Of a stretch of DNA of 64,000 nucleotides, positions 10,423 to 18,955 are shown in pieces; positions within the stretch are counted from its first letter, which is position 1; each line of letters begins with the position of its first letter. The notes below the pieces were generated by a model that was given only the letters and a program-made list of their open reading frames with translations, made no database searches and was not told the origin of the DNA. This stretch comes from Streptomyces silvae (GTDB lineage Bacteria; Actinomycetota; Actinomycetes; Streptomycetales; Streptomycetaceae). Position numbers and translations under genes: made by a program. The stretch spans positions 62,001-126,000 of the forward strand of contig NZ_JAERUC010000206.1 in assembly GCF_016745505.1 (NCBI RefSeq), read 5' to 3'.

Positions 10423-11529
10423 GTGGATCCCCTTGTCATCCCCATTCTCGTGGCGGCCATCGTCGTCATCTTCCTCGTGGCCTCGACCGTGCGGATCGTC
10501 CCGCAGGCGCGCCGCTACAACGTCGAACGGTTCGGCCGGTACCGCCGGACACTCCAGCCGGGCCTGAACCTGGTCGTGCCCGTGGCGGACCGCATCAACT
10601 CCAAGCTCGACGTGCGCGAACAGGTCTACTCGTCCGAGCCCAAGCCGGTGATCACCGAGGACAACCTCGTGGTGAACATCGACACGGTGCTCTACTACCA
10701 GATCACCGACCCGCGGTCGGCGGCCTACGAGGTCGCCGACTATCTGCACGCGATCGATCAGCTCACCGTCACCACGCTGAGGAACGTCATCGGCTCCATG
10801 GACCTGGAGGGCACGCTCACCTCGCGTGAGGAGATCAACGCCCGGCTCCGTGCCGTCCTCGACGACGCCACCGGCAAGTGGGGCATCCGGGTCAACCGCG
10901 TCGAGATCAAGGCCATCGACCCGCCGAACACCATCAAGGAGGCGATGGAGAAGCAGATGCGTGCCGAGCGTGACAAGCGCGCGGCCATCCTGCACGCCGA
11001 GGGTGAGCGGCAGGCCAAGATCCTCACCGCGGAAGGTACGAAGCAGAAGGACATCCTGGAGGCACAGGGCACCCAGCAGGCCATGATCCTCCGGGCGGAC
11101 GGCGAGGCGAAAGCCGTGGAGCTCGTCTTCCAGTCCGTCCACCGCAACAACGCCGACGCGAAGGTCCTCGCGTACAAGTACCTTGAGACACTTCCCAGCC
11201 TGGCGAGCAGCGACAACAACACCTTCTGGGTGATCCCGGGCGAGCTGACCGAGGCGATCAGGACGGTCACCAGTGCGTTCGGCGACGACTCGAAGGGCGC
11301 CCCGCCGCCTGCCGCCGAGGCCGACGAAGCACGTCCCGAGGACGGCGAGGTGCCGGGCAGCGGCGGGACGCCGGAGCTCGACGCCCCGTCGGCCCTCTCG
11401 CTCGACGCGGCCCAGGCGACCGACGAGGCCGAGAAGCAGGCCGCCGCCGCGGTCAGCGATGCCAAGGCGGAGGCGCAGGCCGCACAGTCGTCCCAGCTGC
11501 CGGGCCGGGGCCGGACGTCCGGCGACTGA
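10423..11529 (+). CDS. SPFH/Band 7 domain protein (slipin/paraslipin-like)
   Basis: GTG 10423 follows GGAGG (10414-10418). The 368-residue product has one N-terminal membrane segment (VIPILVAAIVVIFLVASTV). The SPFH domain follows (VPQARRYNVERFGRYRRTLQPGLNLVVP; LRNVIGSMDLEGTLTSREEIN). A charged coiled coil (EKQMRAERDKRAAILHAEGE) comes next, and the C-terminal tail is low-complexity Ala/Glu. It probably oligomerises on the inner membrane with the adjacent NfeD protein. The tail from about residue 285 looks disordered and is the least conserved part. Confidence 0.9.
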   Translation: MDPLVIPILVAAIVVIFLVASTVRIVPQARRYNVERFGRYRRTLQPGLNLVVPVADRINSKLDVREQVYSSEPKPVITEDNLVVNIDTVLYYQITDPRSAAYEVADYLHAIDQLTVTTLRNVIGSMDLEGTLTSREEINARLRAVLDDATGKWGIRVNRVEIKAIDPPNTIKEAMEKQMRAERDKRAAILHAEGERQAKILTAEGTKQKDILEAQGTQQAMILRADGEAKAVELVFQSVHRNNADAKVLAYKYLETLPSLASSDNNTFWVIPGELTEAIRTVTSAFGDDSKGAPPPAAEADEARPEDGEVPGSGGTPELDAPSALSLDAAQATDEAEKQAAAAVSDAKAEAQAAQSSQLPGRGRTSGD

Positions 11530-11536
11530 GCCTCCC

Positions 11537-11553
11537 GTCCGGCCGGTCCGGAC
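11537..11553. terminator. Weak hairpin between convergent genes
   Basis: GTCCGG (11537-11542) and CCGGAC (11548-11553) form a 6-bp stem in the 39-bp gap between the SPFH gene and the UvrA-like gene. There is no T-run. It is only a candidate terminator. Confidence 0.3.
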
Positions 11554-11568
11554 CCGCCCCCGTGCCGG

Positions 11569-13989
11569 CTACCCGAGCGCCTTCGCCAGATAGCCGGCCG
11601 TACGGCTCCCCGCCGCGCGGGCGACCTCACGCGGCGTACCGGTGGCGACGATCCTGCCGCCCCGGTCGCCGCCGCCCGGACCCAGGTCGATCACGTGGTC
11701 CGCACCGGCCACCACCGCCATGTCGTGCTCCACGACCACCACGGTGTTCCCCGCGTCCACCAGCCCGTGCAACTGCCCCATCAGCACCTCCACATCGGCC
11801 GGGTGCAGTCCCGTCGTCGGCTCGTCCAGGAGGTAGAGCGTGTGCCCCCGCCGGGCGCGCTGGAGTTCGGAGGCGAGCTTGATCCGCTGCGCCTCACCGC
11901 CGGACAGCTCCGTGGCCGGCTGGCCGAGGCGCAGATAGCCGAGCCCCACGTCCAGCAGGGCCCGCAGACTGCGCTCGGCGGCCGGGGTCCCGGCGAGGAA
12001 CTCCGCCGCCGCCTCCACCGTCAGGTCCAGCACCTCGGCGATGGTGAACCCGCGCAGCGTCACCTCCAGCGTCGGCGGGTTGTAGCGCGCGCCGTGGCAG
12101 TCCGGACAGGGAGCGTACGTACTGGGCAGGAAGAGCAGCTCGACCGAGACGAACCCCTCGCCCTGACAGGTCTCGCAGCGCCCGCCCGCCACGTTGAACG
12201 AGAACCGGCCCGCCCGGTACTTCCTGGCCCGCGCCGTCTCCGTCTCCGCGAACATCTTCCGTACGACGTCGAACAGCCCGGTGTACGTGGCCAGGTTGGA
12301 CCGGGGCGTACGGCCGATGGGCCGCTGGTCGACCTGTACGAGCCGGTCCACCGCCTCCAGGCCCTCCGCCGACGCGCAGCCCCGCACCTCCTCCGGAGCG
12401 GCCGGCGCGTCCGTCTCCGCCTGCCGCCGGTCGGCCAGCACACCCGCCAGGACCTGGCCCACCAGCGTCGACTTGCCGGACCCCGACACACCGGTGACCG
12501 CCGTGAGCACCCCGAGCGGGAACGCCGCGTCGACACCGCGCACATTGTGCAGGTCCACCCCGCGCAGGGTGATCCACCCGGTGGGGGTGCGCGGCTCGCG
12601 GGCCGGCGGCGGGTCCTCGTCGAAGAGGAACCGCCGGGTCGCGGATTCCGCCACCCCGGCGAGGTCCGCCGGAGGGCCGCTGTGCAGGACCCGGCCGCCG
12701 TGCTCGCCCGCCAGCGGCCCCACGTCCACCAGCCAGTCGGCCTGCCGCACCACGTCCATCTGGTGCTCCACGACGAAGACCGAGTTCCCCGCGTCCTTGA
12801 GCCTGCCGAGCACCCCGAGCAGCGACTCCGTGTCGGCGGGGTGGAGCCCTGCCGACGGCTCGTCCAGCACGTAGACGACGCCGAACAGGCCCGAGCGCAG
12901 CTGGGTGGCGAGCCTCAGCCGCTGCAGCTCGCCCGAGGACAGGGTCGGCGCCGTACGGTCGAGGCTGAGATAGCCGAGTCCGAGCTCCGTGACCGGCCCG
13001 ATCCTGGCCAGCAGGTCGGCCGTCAGCACGCGTGCCGTGTCGCTCGCGCCGCCCGCCTCCAGCAGCACCTCGGTGAGGGCGGTGAGCGGCAGAGCGACGA
13101 GGTCGGCGATCGTCCGGCCCGCGAAGGTGACCGCCAGGGCCTCCGGCCGCAGCCGGCTGCCTCCGCACACCGGACACGGGGCGCTCGTCAGGAAGCGCTC
13201 CGCCTTCGCCCGCAGCGTCCGGCTCCTGGAATCGGCGAACGTGTGCATCACATAGCGCCGTGCGCTCATGTACGTGCCCTGGTAAGGGCGCTGGATCCGG
13301 CCCGCCTCGCGTACCGGATGGACCGTCACCACCGGCTGCTCGTCGGTGAACAGGATCCACGTACGGTCCGCGGGCTCCAGCTCCCGCCACGGCCGCTCGA
13401 TGTCGTAGCCCAGGGCGTCCAGCACATCGCGCAGGTTCTTGCCCTGCCAGGCTCCGGGCCAGGCCGCGACGGCGCCCTCCCGGATCGACAACGACGGGTC
13501 CGGGACGAGCAGTTCCTCGGTGGTGCGGTGGATGCGCCCCAGGCCGTGGCACTCCGGGCACGCGCCGGCCGCGGTGTTCGGCGAGAAGGAGTCCGAGTCG
13601 AGCCGCTCGGCCCCCGGCGGGTAGTCACCGGCACGCGAGAAGAGCATCCGCAGGGAGTTGGACAGCGTGGTGACCGTACCCACCGAGGAGCGCGAACCGG
13701 GCGCCGACCGGCGCTGCTCCAGGGACACGGCGGGTGGCAGACCGGTGATCTCACCCACGTCGGGCGCCCCGACCTGATGGATCAGCCGGCGGGCGTACGG
13801 GGCGACGGACTCGAAGTACCGGCGCTGGGCCTCCGCGTAGACCGTCCCGAACGCCAGGGAGGACTTGCCGGAGCCCGAGACACCCGTGAACACCACGAGC
13901 ATGTCGCGCGGGATGTCGACGTCCACGTCGGTGAGGTTGTGTTCACGCGCGCCGCGCACCCGGACGTACGGATCATGAGGGGTGGACAT
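11569..13989 (-). CDS. Short UvrA-like excinuclease ATPase
   Basis: This is an 806-residue UvrA paralogue, against about 950-1000 for housekeeping UvrA. ATG 13989 is chosen because [19 protein letters not shown] is the family N terminus and GGAG precedes it. Two ABC cassettes are present: Walker [11 protein letters not shown] near residue 40 and [10 protein letters not shown] in the second half, with [11 protein letters not shown] and [11 protein letters not shown] signatures. Zinc-binding pairs [26 protein letters not shown] and CPDCHGAR are visible. Such short UvrAs often lack the UvrB-binding region and are annotated as drug-resistance or daunorubicin-resistance UvrA-like proteins. The role here is not shown by neighbours. 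Confidence 0.9.
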   Translation of the reverse strand: MSTPHDPYVRVRGAREHNLTDVDVDIPRDMLVVFTGVSGSGKSSLAFGTVYAEAQRRYFESVAPYARRLIHQVGAPDVGEITGLPPAVSLEQRRSAPGSRSSVGTVTTLSNSLRMLFSRAGDYPPGAERLDSDSFSPNTAAGACPECHGLGRIHRTTEELLVPDPSLSIREGAVAAWPGAWQGKNLRDVLDALGYDIERPWRELEPADRTWILFTDEQPVVTVHPVREAGRIQRPYQGTYMSARRYVMHTFADSRSRTLRAKAERFLTSAPCPVCGGSRLRPEALAVTFAGRTIADLVALPLTALTEVLLEAGGASDTARVLTADLLARIGPVTELGLGYLSLDRTAPTLSSGELQRLRLATQLRSGLFGVVYVLDEPSAGLHPADTESLLGVLGRLKDAGNSVFVVEHQMDVVRQADWLVDVGPLAGEHGGRVLHSGPPADLAGVAESATRRFLFDEDPPPAREPRTPTGWITLRGVDLHNVRGVDAAFPLGVLTAVTGVSGSGKSTLVGQVLAGVLADRRQAETDAPAAPEEVRGCASAEGLEAVDRLVQVDQRPIGRTPRSNLATYTGLFDVVRKMFAETETARARKYRAGRFSFNVAGGRCETCQGEGFVSVELLFLPSTYAPCPDCHGARYNPPTLEVTLRGFTIAEVLDLTVEAAAEFLAGTPAAERSLRALLDVGLGYLRLGQPATELSGGEAQRIKLASELQRARRGHTLYLLDEPTTGLHPADVEVLMGQLHGLVDAGNTVVVVEHDMAVVAGADHVIDLGPGGGDRGGRIVATGTPREVARAAGSRTAGYLAKALG

Positions 13990-14030
13990 CGGCGGCACGG
14001 CTCCGTGGAGTAGGTGGGGTGGGCATGCTT

Positions 14031-14070
14031 CTGCCGGTGATCCTCCCGCACGGGGAAGAACCACCGGCAG
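14031..14070. repeat. Inverted repeat CTGCCGGTG ... CACCGGCAG
   Basis: Perfect 9-bp arms (14031-14039, 14062-14070) with a 22-bp loop lie between the DUF6381 gene stop and the UvrA-like gene start. It could be a terminator for the small gene or a stem in the uvrA leader. Confidence 0.4.
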
Positions 14071-14084
14071 CGCGGGGGCCGGAC

Positions 14085-14276
14085 CTACACCATCGGGTCC
14101 ATGCCGCGGTCCGTCATGGAGCTCTCCTGCTCGCTCTGCTCCCGCAGGCGGCGGGCCTTGTCCTGGAGCCGCTGCCGCTGCTCCGGGTCGGTGGCGCGTT
14201 CCGCTGCCTCGTTCAGTTCCTGTGCCTTGGCACGCAGCTGCTTGGCACGGCCGCCGGACTCACCTGCAACGCTCAT
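14085..14276 (-). CDS. DUF6381-type small coiled-coil protein
   Basis: The 63-residue product starts at ATG 14276 behind CCAGGAGTG. It is a highly charged helix (GGRAKQLRAKAQELNEAAERATDPEQRQRLQDKARRL in pieces) ending SEQESSMTDRGMDPMV. I recall near-identical small Streptomyces proteins carrying the label DUF6381. The heptad-like pattern suggests a coiled coil. No function is known. It precedes the UvrA-like gene by 95 bp on the same strand. Confidence 0.75.
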   Translation of the reverse strand: MSVAGESGGRAKQLRAKAQELNEAAERATDPEQRQRLQDKARRLREQSEQESSMTDRGMDPMV

Positions 14277-14481
14277 GATCACTCCTGGATCTGTGGGGGA
14301 GCGGACCTCCTCAGCGAAACAGCGCCCGGCCCCGGCTGCATCTCGAACGGCCACGCTCCGCGACCGGTGCCGGCCGGCCCGTGCCCCGTTCGGACCTCCC
14401 GCCCGGCAGGCGTAAGGGTGTGGGTGTGGGGTAGTGGGTGCGACGGGTCACCACCGTCGTCCGACAGTGAGGAGAGGTGCC

Positions 14482-14808
14482 ATGCCGGCAGGATCCAGCC
14501 CCAAGCGTGAACGCCAGTACGAGCACATCAAGGAAGGCGCCGAGAAGCGCGGTACGTCCACGAAGCGTGCCGAGGAGATCGCGGCGCGGACCGTGAACAA
14601 GGAGCGGGCCCGCTCGGGAGAGTCCCGCAGCGCGAGCCGCACCTCGGTCAAGGACCCCAAGTCGGCCTCCGAGCGTGGTGGGCAGCGTTCCCACAGCGGA
14701 GCGCAGGGACCGACGAGGGACCAGCTGTACGAGGAGGCCAGGAAGCGCAACGTCGAAGGCCGGTCCTCGATGAACAAGGAGCAGCTGCGCAAGGCCCTGG
14801 GACGCTGA
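14482..14808 (+). CDS. Small basic protein, 'plasmid stabilization'-type / DUF7218-like
   Basis: ATG 14482 follows AGGAGAGG. The 108-residue product is very basic: SPKRERQYEHIKEGAEKRG, then RAEEIAARTVNKERAR, then a Ser/Arg linker. The C-terminal motif TRDQLYEEARKRNVEGRSSMNKEQLRKAL resembles the Rho N-terminal or SAP-like helix-extended-loop-helix fold that contacts nucleic acid. Streptomyces homologues are often labelled plasmid stabilization protein without experimental support. I infer DNA or RNA binding only. Confidence 0.75.
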   Translation: MPAGSSPKRERQYEHIKEGAEKRGTSTKRAEEIAARTVNKERARSGESRSASRTSVKDPKSASERGGQRSHSGAQGPTRDQLYEEARKRNVEGRSSMNKEQLRKALGR

Positions 14809-14873
14809 GGGCCAGGAGCGTCGCCTGCCGGCCCCGGGACGCTGAGGACGTGAGCGGCGGCGCGGGACCGCTC

Positions 14874-14887
14874 TAAGCTGGCCGCCG
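14874..14887 (+). promoter_or_regulatory. -10 element of a leaderless HAD gene
   Basis: TAAGCT (14874-14879) lies exactly 7 bp before GTG 14887, with no ribosome site between them. This matches the spacing at sdhC and at 27017. Confidence 0.45.
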
Positions 14888-15375
14888 TGAGCGACGACAC
14901 CCGGCCGCTGGCCGTATTCGATCTCGACGGAACCCTCGCCGACAGCGGCCACCGTCAGCACTTCCTCGAAGGCTCGCGCCGGGACTGGGACGCGTTCTTC
15001 TCGGCCGCGCCCCACGATCCTCCGCTGGAGGAGGGCGTGGGACTCGTGCTGGAGAGCGCGCAGGAGTGCGAGGTCGTCTATCTGACGGGCCGCCCCGAGA
15101 AGTGCCGCAAGGACACCCTGGCCTGGCTGGACCGGCAGGGGCTGCCGAGGGGCGCTCTCCACATGCGGCGCAACGCCGACCGGCGGCCGGCCCGCCGCAC
15201 CAAGCTGGAGATCCTGGAACGGCTCGGACGGGAACGCGAGGTGCGCGTCCTCGTCGACGACGACGAACTCGTGTGCGACGCGGCCGAACGGGCCGGTTTC
15301 ACGGTCGTACGCGCCCGGTGGGCCGTGGCGTCGCCGTCGCTGAAGGACGCGCAGGAGCGCCAGGGGCGCACCTGA
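14887..15375 (+). CDS. HAD-superfamily phosphatase (polynucleotide 3'-phosphatase-like)
   Basis: The 162-residue protein has the HAD motif I FDLDGTLADSGHRQHFL at residues 11-27, motif II YLTGRPEKCRKDTLAWL, and motif IV VRVLVDDDELVCDAAERAGF. The short length, absent large cap and TGRP...TxxWL pattern resemble the phosphatase half of T4 polynucleotide kinase and related small bacterial HADs. The nucleophile Asp and general acid Asp are both present. The substrate is uncertain. Confidence 0.8.
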   Translation: MSDDTRPLAVFDLDGTLADSGHRQHFLEGSRRDWDAFFSAAPHDPPLEEGVGLVLESAQECEVVYLTGRPEKCRKDTLAWLDRQGLPRGALHMRRNADRRPARRTKLEILERLGREREVRVLVDDDELVCDAAERAGFTVVRARWAVASPSLKDAQERQGRT

Positions 15376-15438
15376 GGGGCCGGACCCGGCGGTGGCGCGT
15401 GGCGGGCCTTCCGCCCCGCCCCGGACCTGCGCGGGGGG

Positions 15439-15654
15439 TCAGGCCTTCTCGTCGAGCCGGAAGCCCACCTTGAGTCCCACCTGGTAGTGGGCGATACGGC
15501 CGTCCTCGATATGGCCCCGGACCTGCGTCATCTCGAACCAGTCGAGATTGTGCAACGTTTCGGAGGCTCTTGCGACGCCGTTGCGGATGGCCGCGTCGAG
15601 GCCCTCCTCGGAGGTTCCTACGATCTCGGTGACCCGGTAGGTGTGATTCGACAT
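15439..15654 (-). CDS. Dodecin
   Basis: This is a 71-residue protein. HTYRVTEIVGTSEEGLDAAIRNGVARASETLHNLDWFEM has the strand-helix-strand fold, and Trp in NLDWF is the residue that stacks on flavin. GRIAHYQVGLKVGFRLDE is the conserved C-terminal strand. Dodecins assemble as hollow dodecamers that store or buffer flavins. The start ATG 15654 follows GAAAGGAG. It faces the HAD gene and is divergent from the sugar-binding lipoprotein. Confidence 0.93.
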   Translation of the reverse strand: MSNHTYRVTEIVGTSEEGLDAAIRNGVARASETLHNLDWFEMTQVRGHIEDGRIAHYQVGLKVGFRLDEKA

Positions 15655-15752
15655 CTAATGTCTCCTTTCGTGATTCCACGGTGCCTCACTCCGGGTCGGA
15701 GCGCGAGGTATCGGCGTGGCGATCCGGGCTGGGCAGGGGCTTGACCTGCGCA

Positions 15753-15766
15753 TTGGTCCATACCAA
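15753..15766. promoter_or_regulatory. DasR (dre)-like operator TTGGTCCATACCAA
   Basis: The palindrome TTGGT-N4-ACCAA matches the DasR core TGGTCTAGACCA at 10 of 12 positions. It lies 94 bp before the sugar-binding protein start, directly behind TTGACC (15741-15746). A -10-like CAAACT (15764-15769) at 17-bp spacing overlaps the site. Repression by a GntR/DasR-type protein is a reasonable inference. Confidence 0.55.
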
Positions 15767-15859
15767 ACTCCGGTGCACACGCCCCGTGCGAGCGCCGCCC
15801 GCAGTCCCCCCACCCGGGTCCTGTCCTGTCGTCGTGCCGTTTCGCAGAAGGTGACCCCC

Positions 15860-17113
15860 GTGAAGATCCGCATACTGGCCGGAGCCGTCGCGCTCGCTTC
15901 CACCGTCGTGCTGAGCGGCTGCGGCTACCTTCCCGGCGCCGGATCCGGCAGCAGCACGGTGACGGTGTGGCTGATGAAGGGCAGCGCCTCGCAGAGCTTC
16001 CTGGACCGCTTCAAGAATTCGTACGAGGCCGAAAACCCCTCGGTCGAACTGGAGTTCGTCCTCCAGGAGTGGGGCGGCATCGGCCCCAAGGTCCTCAAGG
16101 CGCTCGACGGCGACGAAGCACCCGACGTCATCGAGGTCGGCAACACCCAGGTCGCCCAGTACGCGGAGACCGGTGAACTGCGCGACCTCACCCTGGAATC
16201 CGTCCGCGACCTCGGCGGGGAGGACTGGCTCCCGGGACTCGCGGACCCGGGCAAGGTCAACGGCGCCCAGTACGGCATCCCCTGGTACGCGGCCAACCGC
16301 GTCGTCATCTACAACAAGGACCTCTTCGCGGAGGCGGGGATCACCGAACTCCCCAAGACCCGTGCGGAGTGGGTGGACATCAGCGAGCGGCTGAACACCG
16401 CCGGCCGGCAGGGCGTCTACCTCGCCGGGCAGAACTGGTACGTACTCGCCGGGTTCATCTGGGACGAGGGCGGCGAACTGGCCGACGACAGCGGCGGTGA
16501 CTGGCAGGGCGCACTCGACTCGCCCGCCGCGCTGCGCGGCATGGACTTCTACAAGACGCTCCAGGCCTTCGGCGACGGCCCCAAGGACGCCGACGAGCAG
16601 ACGCCCCCCGAGACCGACGTGTTCGCCGGGGGCGAGGTCGCCCAGATCATCTCCGTACCCGGCAGCGCCGCGCTGATCGAACAGCAGAACCCCGAACTCA
16701 AGGGGAAGCTCGGCTACTTCCCCGTTCCCGGCCGGAGCGCGAAGAAGCCCGGTGCCGTCTTCACCGGAGGATCCGACCTGATCGTGCCGGAAGACGCCGA
16801 TCACCGGGGTGAGGGCATCGACGTCGTCAAGGCCCTCGCGGGGGAGAAGTGGCAGACGGAGCTCGCCCGCGCCATGAGCTACGTCCCCAACAAGCCCGCC
16901 CTGGCGAAGGCCGTCGAGGGCCAGGAGGGCACCGCCGCCATGGCGGAAGGCGCCGCCGAGGGCCGTGCCACCCCCAACTCGCCCTTCTGGGCCGCCGTCG
17001 AGGCGGACAACCCGATCAAGCCGTACATGACGGCGGTGCTGGAGGGCGGCGATCCCGCGGAAGAGGCGAAGAAGGCCTCCGACCGCATCACGTCCAAGCT
17101 CATCACCGGCTGA
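15860..17113 (+). CDS. Sugar-binding lipoprotein of an ABC importer (orphan)
   Basis: The start is GTG 15860 with AAGG about 8 bp upstream. The 417-residue product has a signal peptide ending VVLSGC (lipobox LSGC, Cys about 22). The mature fold is family 1 solute-binding: TVTVWLMKGSASQSFLDRFKNSYEAENP, then PDVIEVGNTQVAQYAETGEL, YGIPWYAANRVVIYNKDLF and a C-terminal AKKASDRITSKLITG. No permease or ATPase is adjacent, so it must use a transporter encoded elsewhere, with a shared ATPase. The dre-like site suggests an N-acetylglucosamine or chitobiose ligand, which is inference. Confidence 0.9.
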   Translation: MKIRILAGAVALASTVVLSGCGYLPGAGSGSSTVTVWLMKGSASQSFLDRFKNSYEAENPSVELEFVLQEWGGIGPKVLKALDGDEAPDVIEVGNTQVAQYAETGELRDLTLESVRDLGGEDWLPGLADPGKVNGAQYGIPWYAANRVVIYNKDLFAEAGITELPKTRAEWVDISERLNTAGRQGVYLAGQNWYVLAGFIWDEGGELADDSGGDWQGALDSPAALRGMDFYKTLQAFGDGPKDADEQTPPETDVFAGGEVAQIISVPGSAALIEQQNPELKGKLGYFPVPGRSAKKPGAVFTGGSDLIVPEDADHRGEGIDVVKALAGEKWQTELARAMSYVPNKPALAKAVEGQEGTAAMAEGAAEGRATPNSPFWAAVEADNPIKPYMTAVLEGGDPAEEAKKASDRITSKLITG

Positions 17114-17285
17114 CCGGACCGGAGAGCGCCGCCCGCCGGGCGACCCGGGGGATTCAGCCGTCGCACATCCCCCCGCTCCACGCCGGTCACGTCGAATCCA
17201 GCCGGTCACGGAAGAAGTAGAGGGCCGGGCCGTCGCACCCCCGCGGCGGCCCACGGCCCCGCTGATCCGTCCCCCGGAGACCGCC

Positions 17286-18119
17286 ATGACCGTGCTGCCG
17301 CTCACCTCCCCGACCCCCATACCCTCCTCCGCCCCCGCACCCGCCGGTGTGCCCGCGCCCCGTCCGGCCGCCTCGGGTGCACCCTCCGGCTACCGGGTCT
17401 CGCTGGCCACCTGCCAGGACGACGTACGGGCCGCCCAGCGGCTGCGCCACCTGGTGTTCGCCGGAGAGCTCGGCGCCCGCCTCGACAGCACCGAACCCGG
17501 CCTGGACAGCGACGCCTTCGACGCGTACTGCGATCACCTGCTGGTGCGCGAGGCGGCCACCGGGGAGGTGGTCGCCACCTACCGGCTGCTGCCGCCCCAG
17601 GGCGCCCGGCTCGCGGGCGGGCTCTACGCCGAGGGCGAGTTCGACCTCCGACGCCTCGGCCCCATCCGCGACGACCTCGTCGAGGTCGGGCGGTCCTGCG
17701 TCCACCCCGCCCACCGGGACGGAGCCGTCATCGCCCTGATCTGGGCCGGCCTCGCCCGCTACATGGAGCGCACCGGCCACACCTGGCTGGCCGGTTGCTG
17801 CTCCGTACCGCTCGCCGACGGGGGAGCACTGGCCGCCAGGAGCTGGGACACCGTACGGACCCACCACCTGGCCCCCGAGGAGTGCTGGGTCACCCCGCAC
17901 CGCCTCTGGGACACCACGGGCCACCCCGGCGGCGGCGCGGGCGGCCGCGCCGGACTGCCTCCGCTGCTGCGCGGCTATCTGCGGCTCGGCGCCTGGGTCT
18001 GCGGAGCCCCTGCCCACGACCCGGACTTCGACGTCGCGGACCTCTACGTCCTGCTCTCGATGCAGCGCACCGACCCGCGCTACCTGCGCCACTTCCTCTC
18101 GCTGGCCCCGCTGCGATGA
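17286..18119 (+). CDS. olsB: OlsB-like L-ornithine N-acyltransferase (GNAT/hemolysin-like)
   Basis: ATG 17286 follows CCCGGAGACCGCC. The first 45 residues of 277 are Pro/Ala-rich and probably disordered. The acyltransferase domain follows: RVSLATCQDDVRAAQRLRHLVFAGELG, then YCDHLLVREAATGEVVATYRLL and DDLVEVGRSCVHPAHRDGAVIALIW. The EVGRSCVHPxxR block is the family signature. It transfers a 3-hydroxyacyl chain from ACP to ornithine, making lyso-ornithine lipid. Its stop overlaps the next start (ATGA), and that gene encodes the partner O-acyltransferase. Confidence 0.82.
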   Translation: MTVLPLTSPTPIPSSAPAPAGVPAPRPAASGAPSGYRVSLATCQDDVRAAQRLRHLVFAGELGARLDSTEPGLDSDAFDAYCDHLLVREAATGEVVATYRLLPPQGARLAGGLYAEGEFDLRRLGPIRDDLVEVGRSCVHPAHRDGAVIALIWAGLARYMERTGHTWLAGCCSVPLADGGALAARSWDTVRTHHLAPEECWVTPHRLWDTTGHPGGGAGGRAGLPPLLRGYLRLGAWVCGAPAHDPDFDVADLYVLLSMQRTDPRYLRHFLSLAPLR

Positions 18120-18955
18120 GCGCCTGGCTGCCCGTCGCCCCCTGCACCCCGCGCGAGTGCGCACACCACGAGGGCGCCAGACGTCCGCCCGCGCACGCCG
18201 TGGCGCTGCTGACCGCCGGATGCGCCCTCACCTTCCTCGGGGTGCTCTGCGTGCCCGCCGTCCTGCTGCTGGGACCGGCCCACCGCGACCTGCTGATCCG
18301 CCGGTGGGCCCGTGCGGTGGTGCGGGCCTTCGGCGTACGCGTACGGGCCACCGGGCAGCCGGTGGAGCGGGTGCGGCCGCCGGCGGGCGAACTCGTCGTC
18401 GCCAACCATGTGTCCTGGCTGGACATCCCGCTGGTGGCCTCCGTGCTGCCCGCCCGGATGGTCGCCAAGAGCGAGATACGGAACTGGCCGCTCCTCGGAC
18501 CGCTCGCCGCGCTCGGCGGCACCCTGTTCATCGAGCGGGACCGGCTGAGGGCCCTCCCGCAGGCCGTGGGGGCCCTCGCCGGGGCGCTGGCCTCCGGGGC
18601 GCGGATCGCGGTGTTCCCGCAGGGCAGCACATGGTGCGGCCGGAGCGGCGGCGGCCCGTTCCGGCCCGCCGCCTTCCAGGCGGCGATCGACGCGGGATCG
18701 GCCGTCCGCCCCGTACGCATCACCTACCGGACGGCGACGGCGGACGCGGCGGGAGCCGCCGCGTTCGTCGGGGACGACCCGCTCGCCGCATCGCTGTGGC
18801 GCGTGGTGACCGCCGCCGGGCTCACCGCCGAGATCCGGGTCCTGCCCCCGGTCCACGCGGCGGGTGAGCCCGGCCGGCGGGCGCTGGCGCGGGCGGCTCA
18901 GTCCGCCGTCGCCAGCGACAGCGCGAACCTGCCCGCCGTGTCCGTCCACCACTGA
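18116..18955 (+). CDS. olsA: OlsA-like lyso-ornithine lipid O-acyltransferase (PlsC family)
   Basis: The 279-residue protein begins with a membrane segment (AVALLTAGCALTFLGVLCVPAVLLL). PlsC motifs follow: NHVSWLDIP (block I, HX4D), LGGTLFIERDR (block II), FPQGSTWC (block III) and VRPVRITY (block IV). Block III reads FPQGS where most relatives have FPEGT, losing the usual Glu. Coupling to olsB supports the second acylation of ornithine lipid. The last 58 bp overlap the 3' end of egtD on the other strand. Confidence 0.82.
   Translation: MSAWLPVAPCTPRECAHHEGARRPPAHAVALLTAGCALTFLGVLCVPAVLLLGPAHRDLLIRRWARAVVRAFGVRVRATGQPVERVRPPAGELVVANHVSWLDIPLVASVLPARMVAKSEIRNWPLLGPLAALGGTLFIERDRLRALPQAVGALAGALASGARIAVFPQGSTWCGRSGGGPFRPAAFQAAIDAGSAVRPVRITYRTATADAAGAAAFVGDDPLAASLWRVVTAAGLTAEIRVLPPVHAAGEPGRRALARAAQSAVASDSANLPAVSVHH

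Noticed and set aside
11695-14013. Long plus-strand frame opposite the UvrA-like gene
   Set aside because: Arg/Gly/Pro-rich translation without motifs; antisense shadow caused by high GC. The same applies to long frames opposite the GH35, GH101, GH2, rmdA, trx/oxidoreductase and sdhA genes.
14482-14808. Plasmid maintenance function
   Set aside because: The common label has no support here; no plasmid genes adjoin it and only a nucleic-acid-binding-like C terminus is visible.
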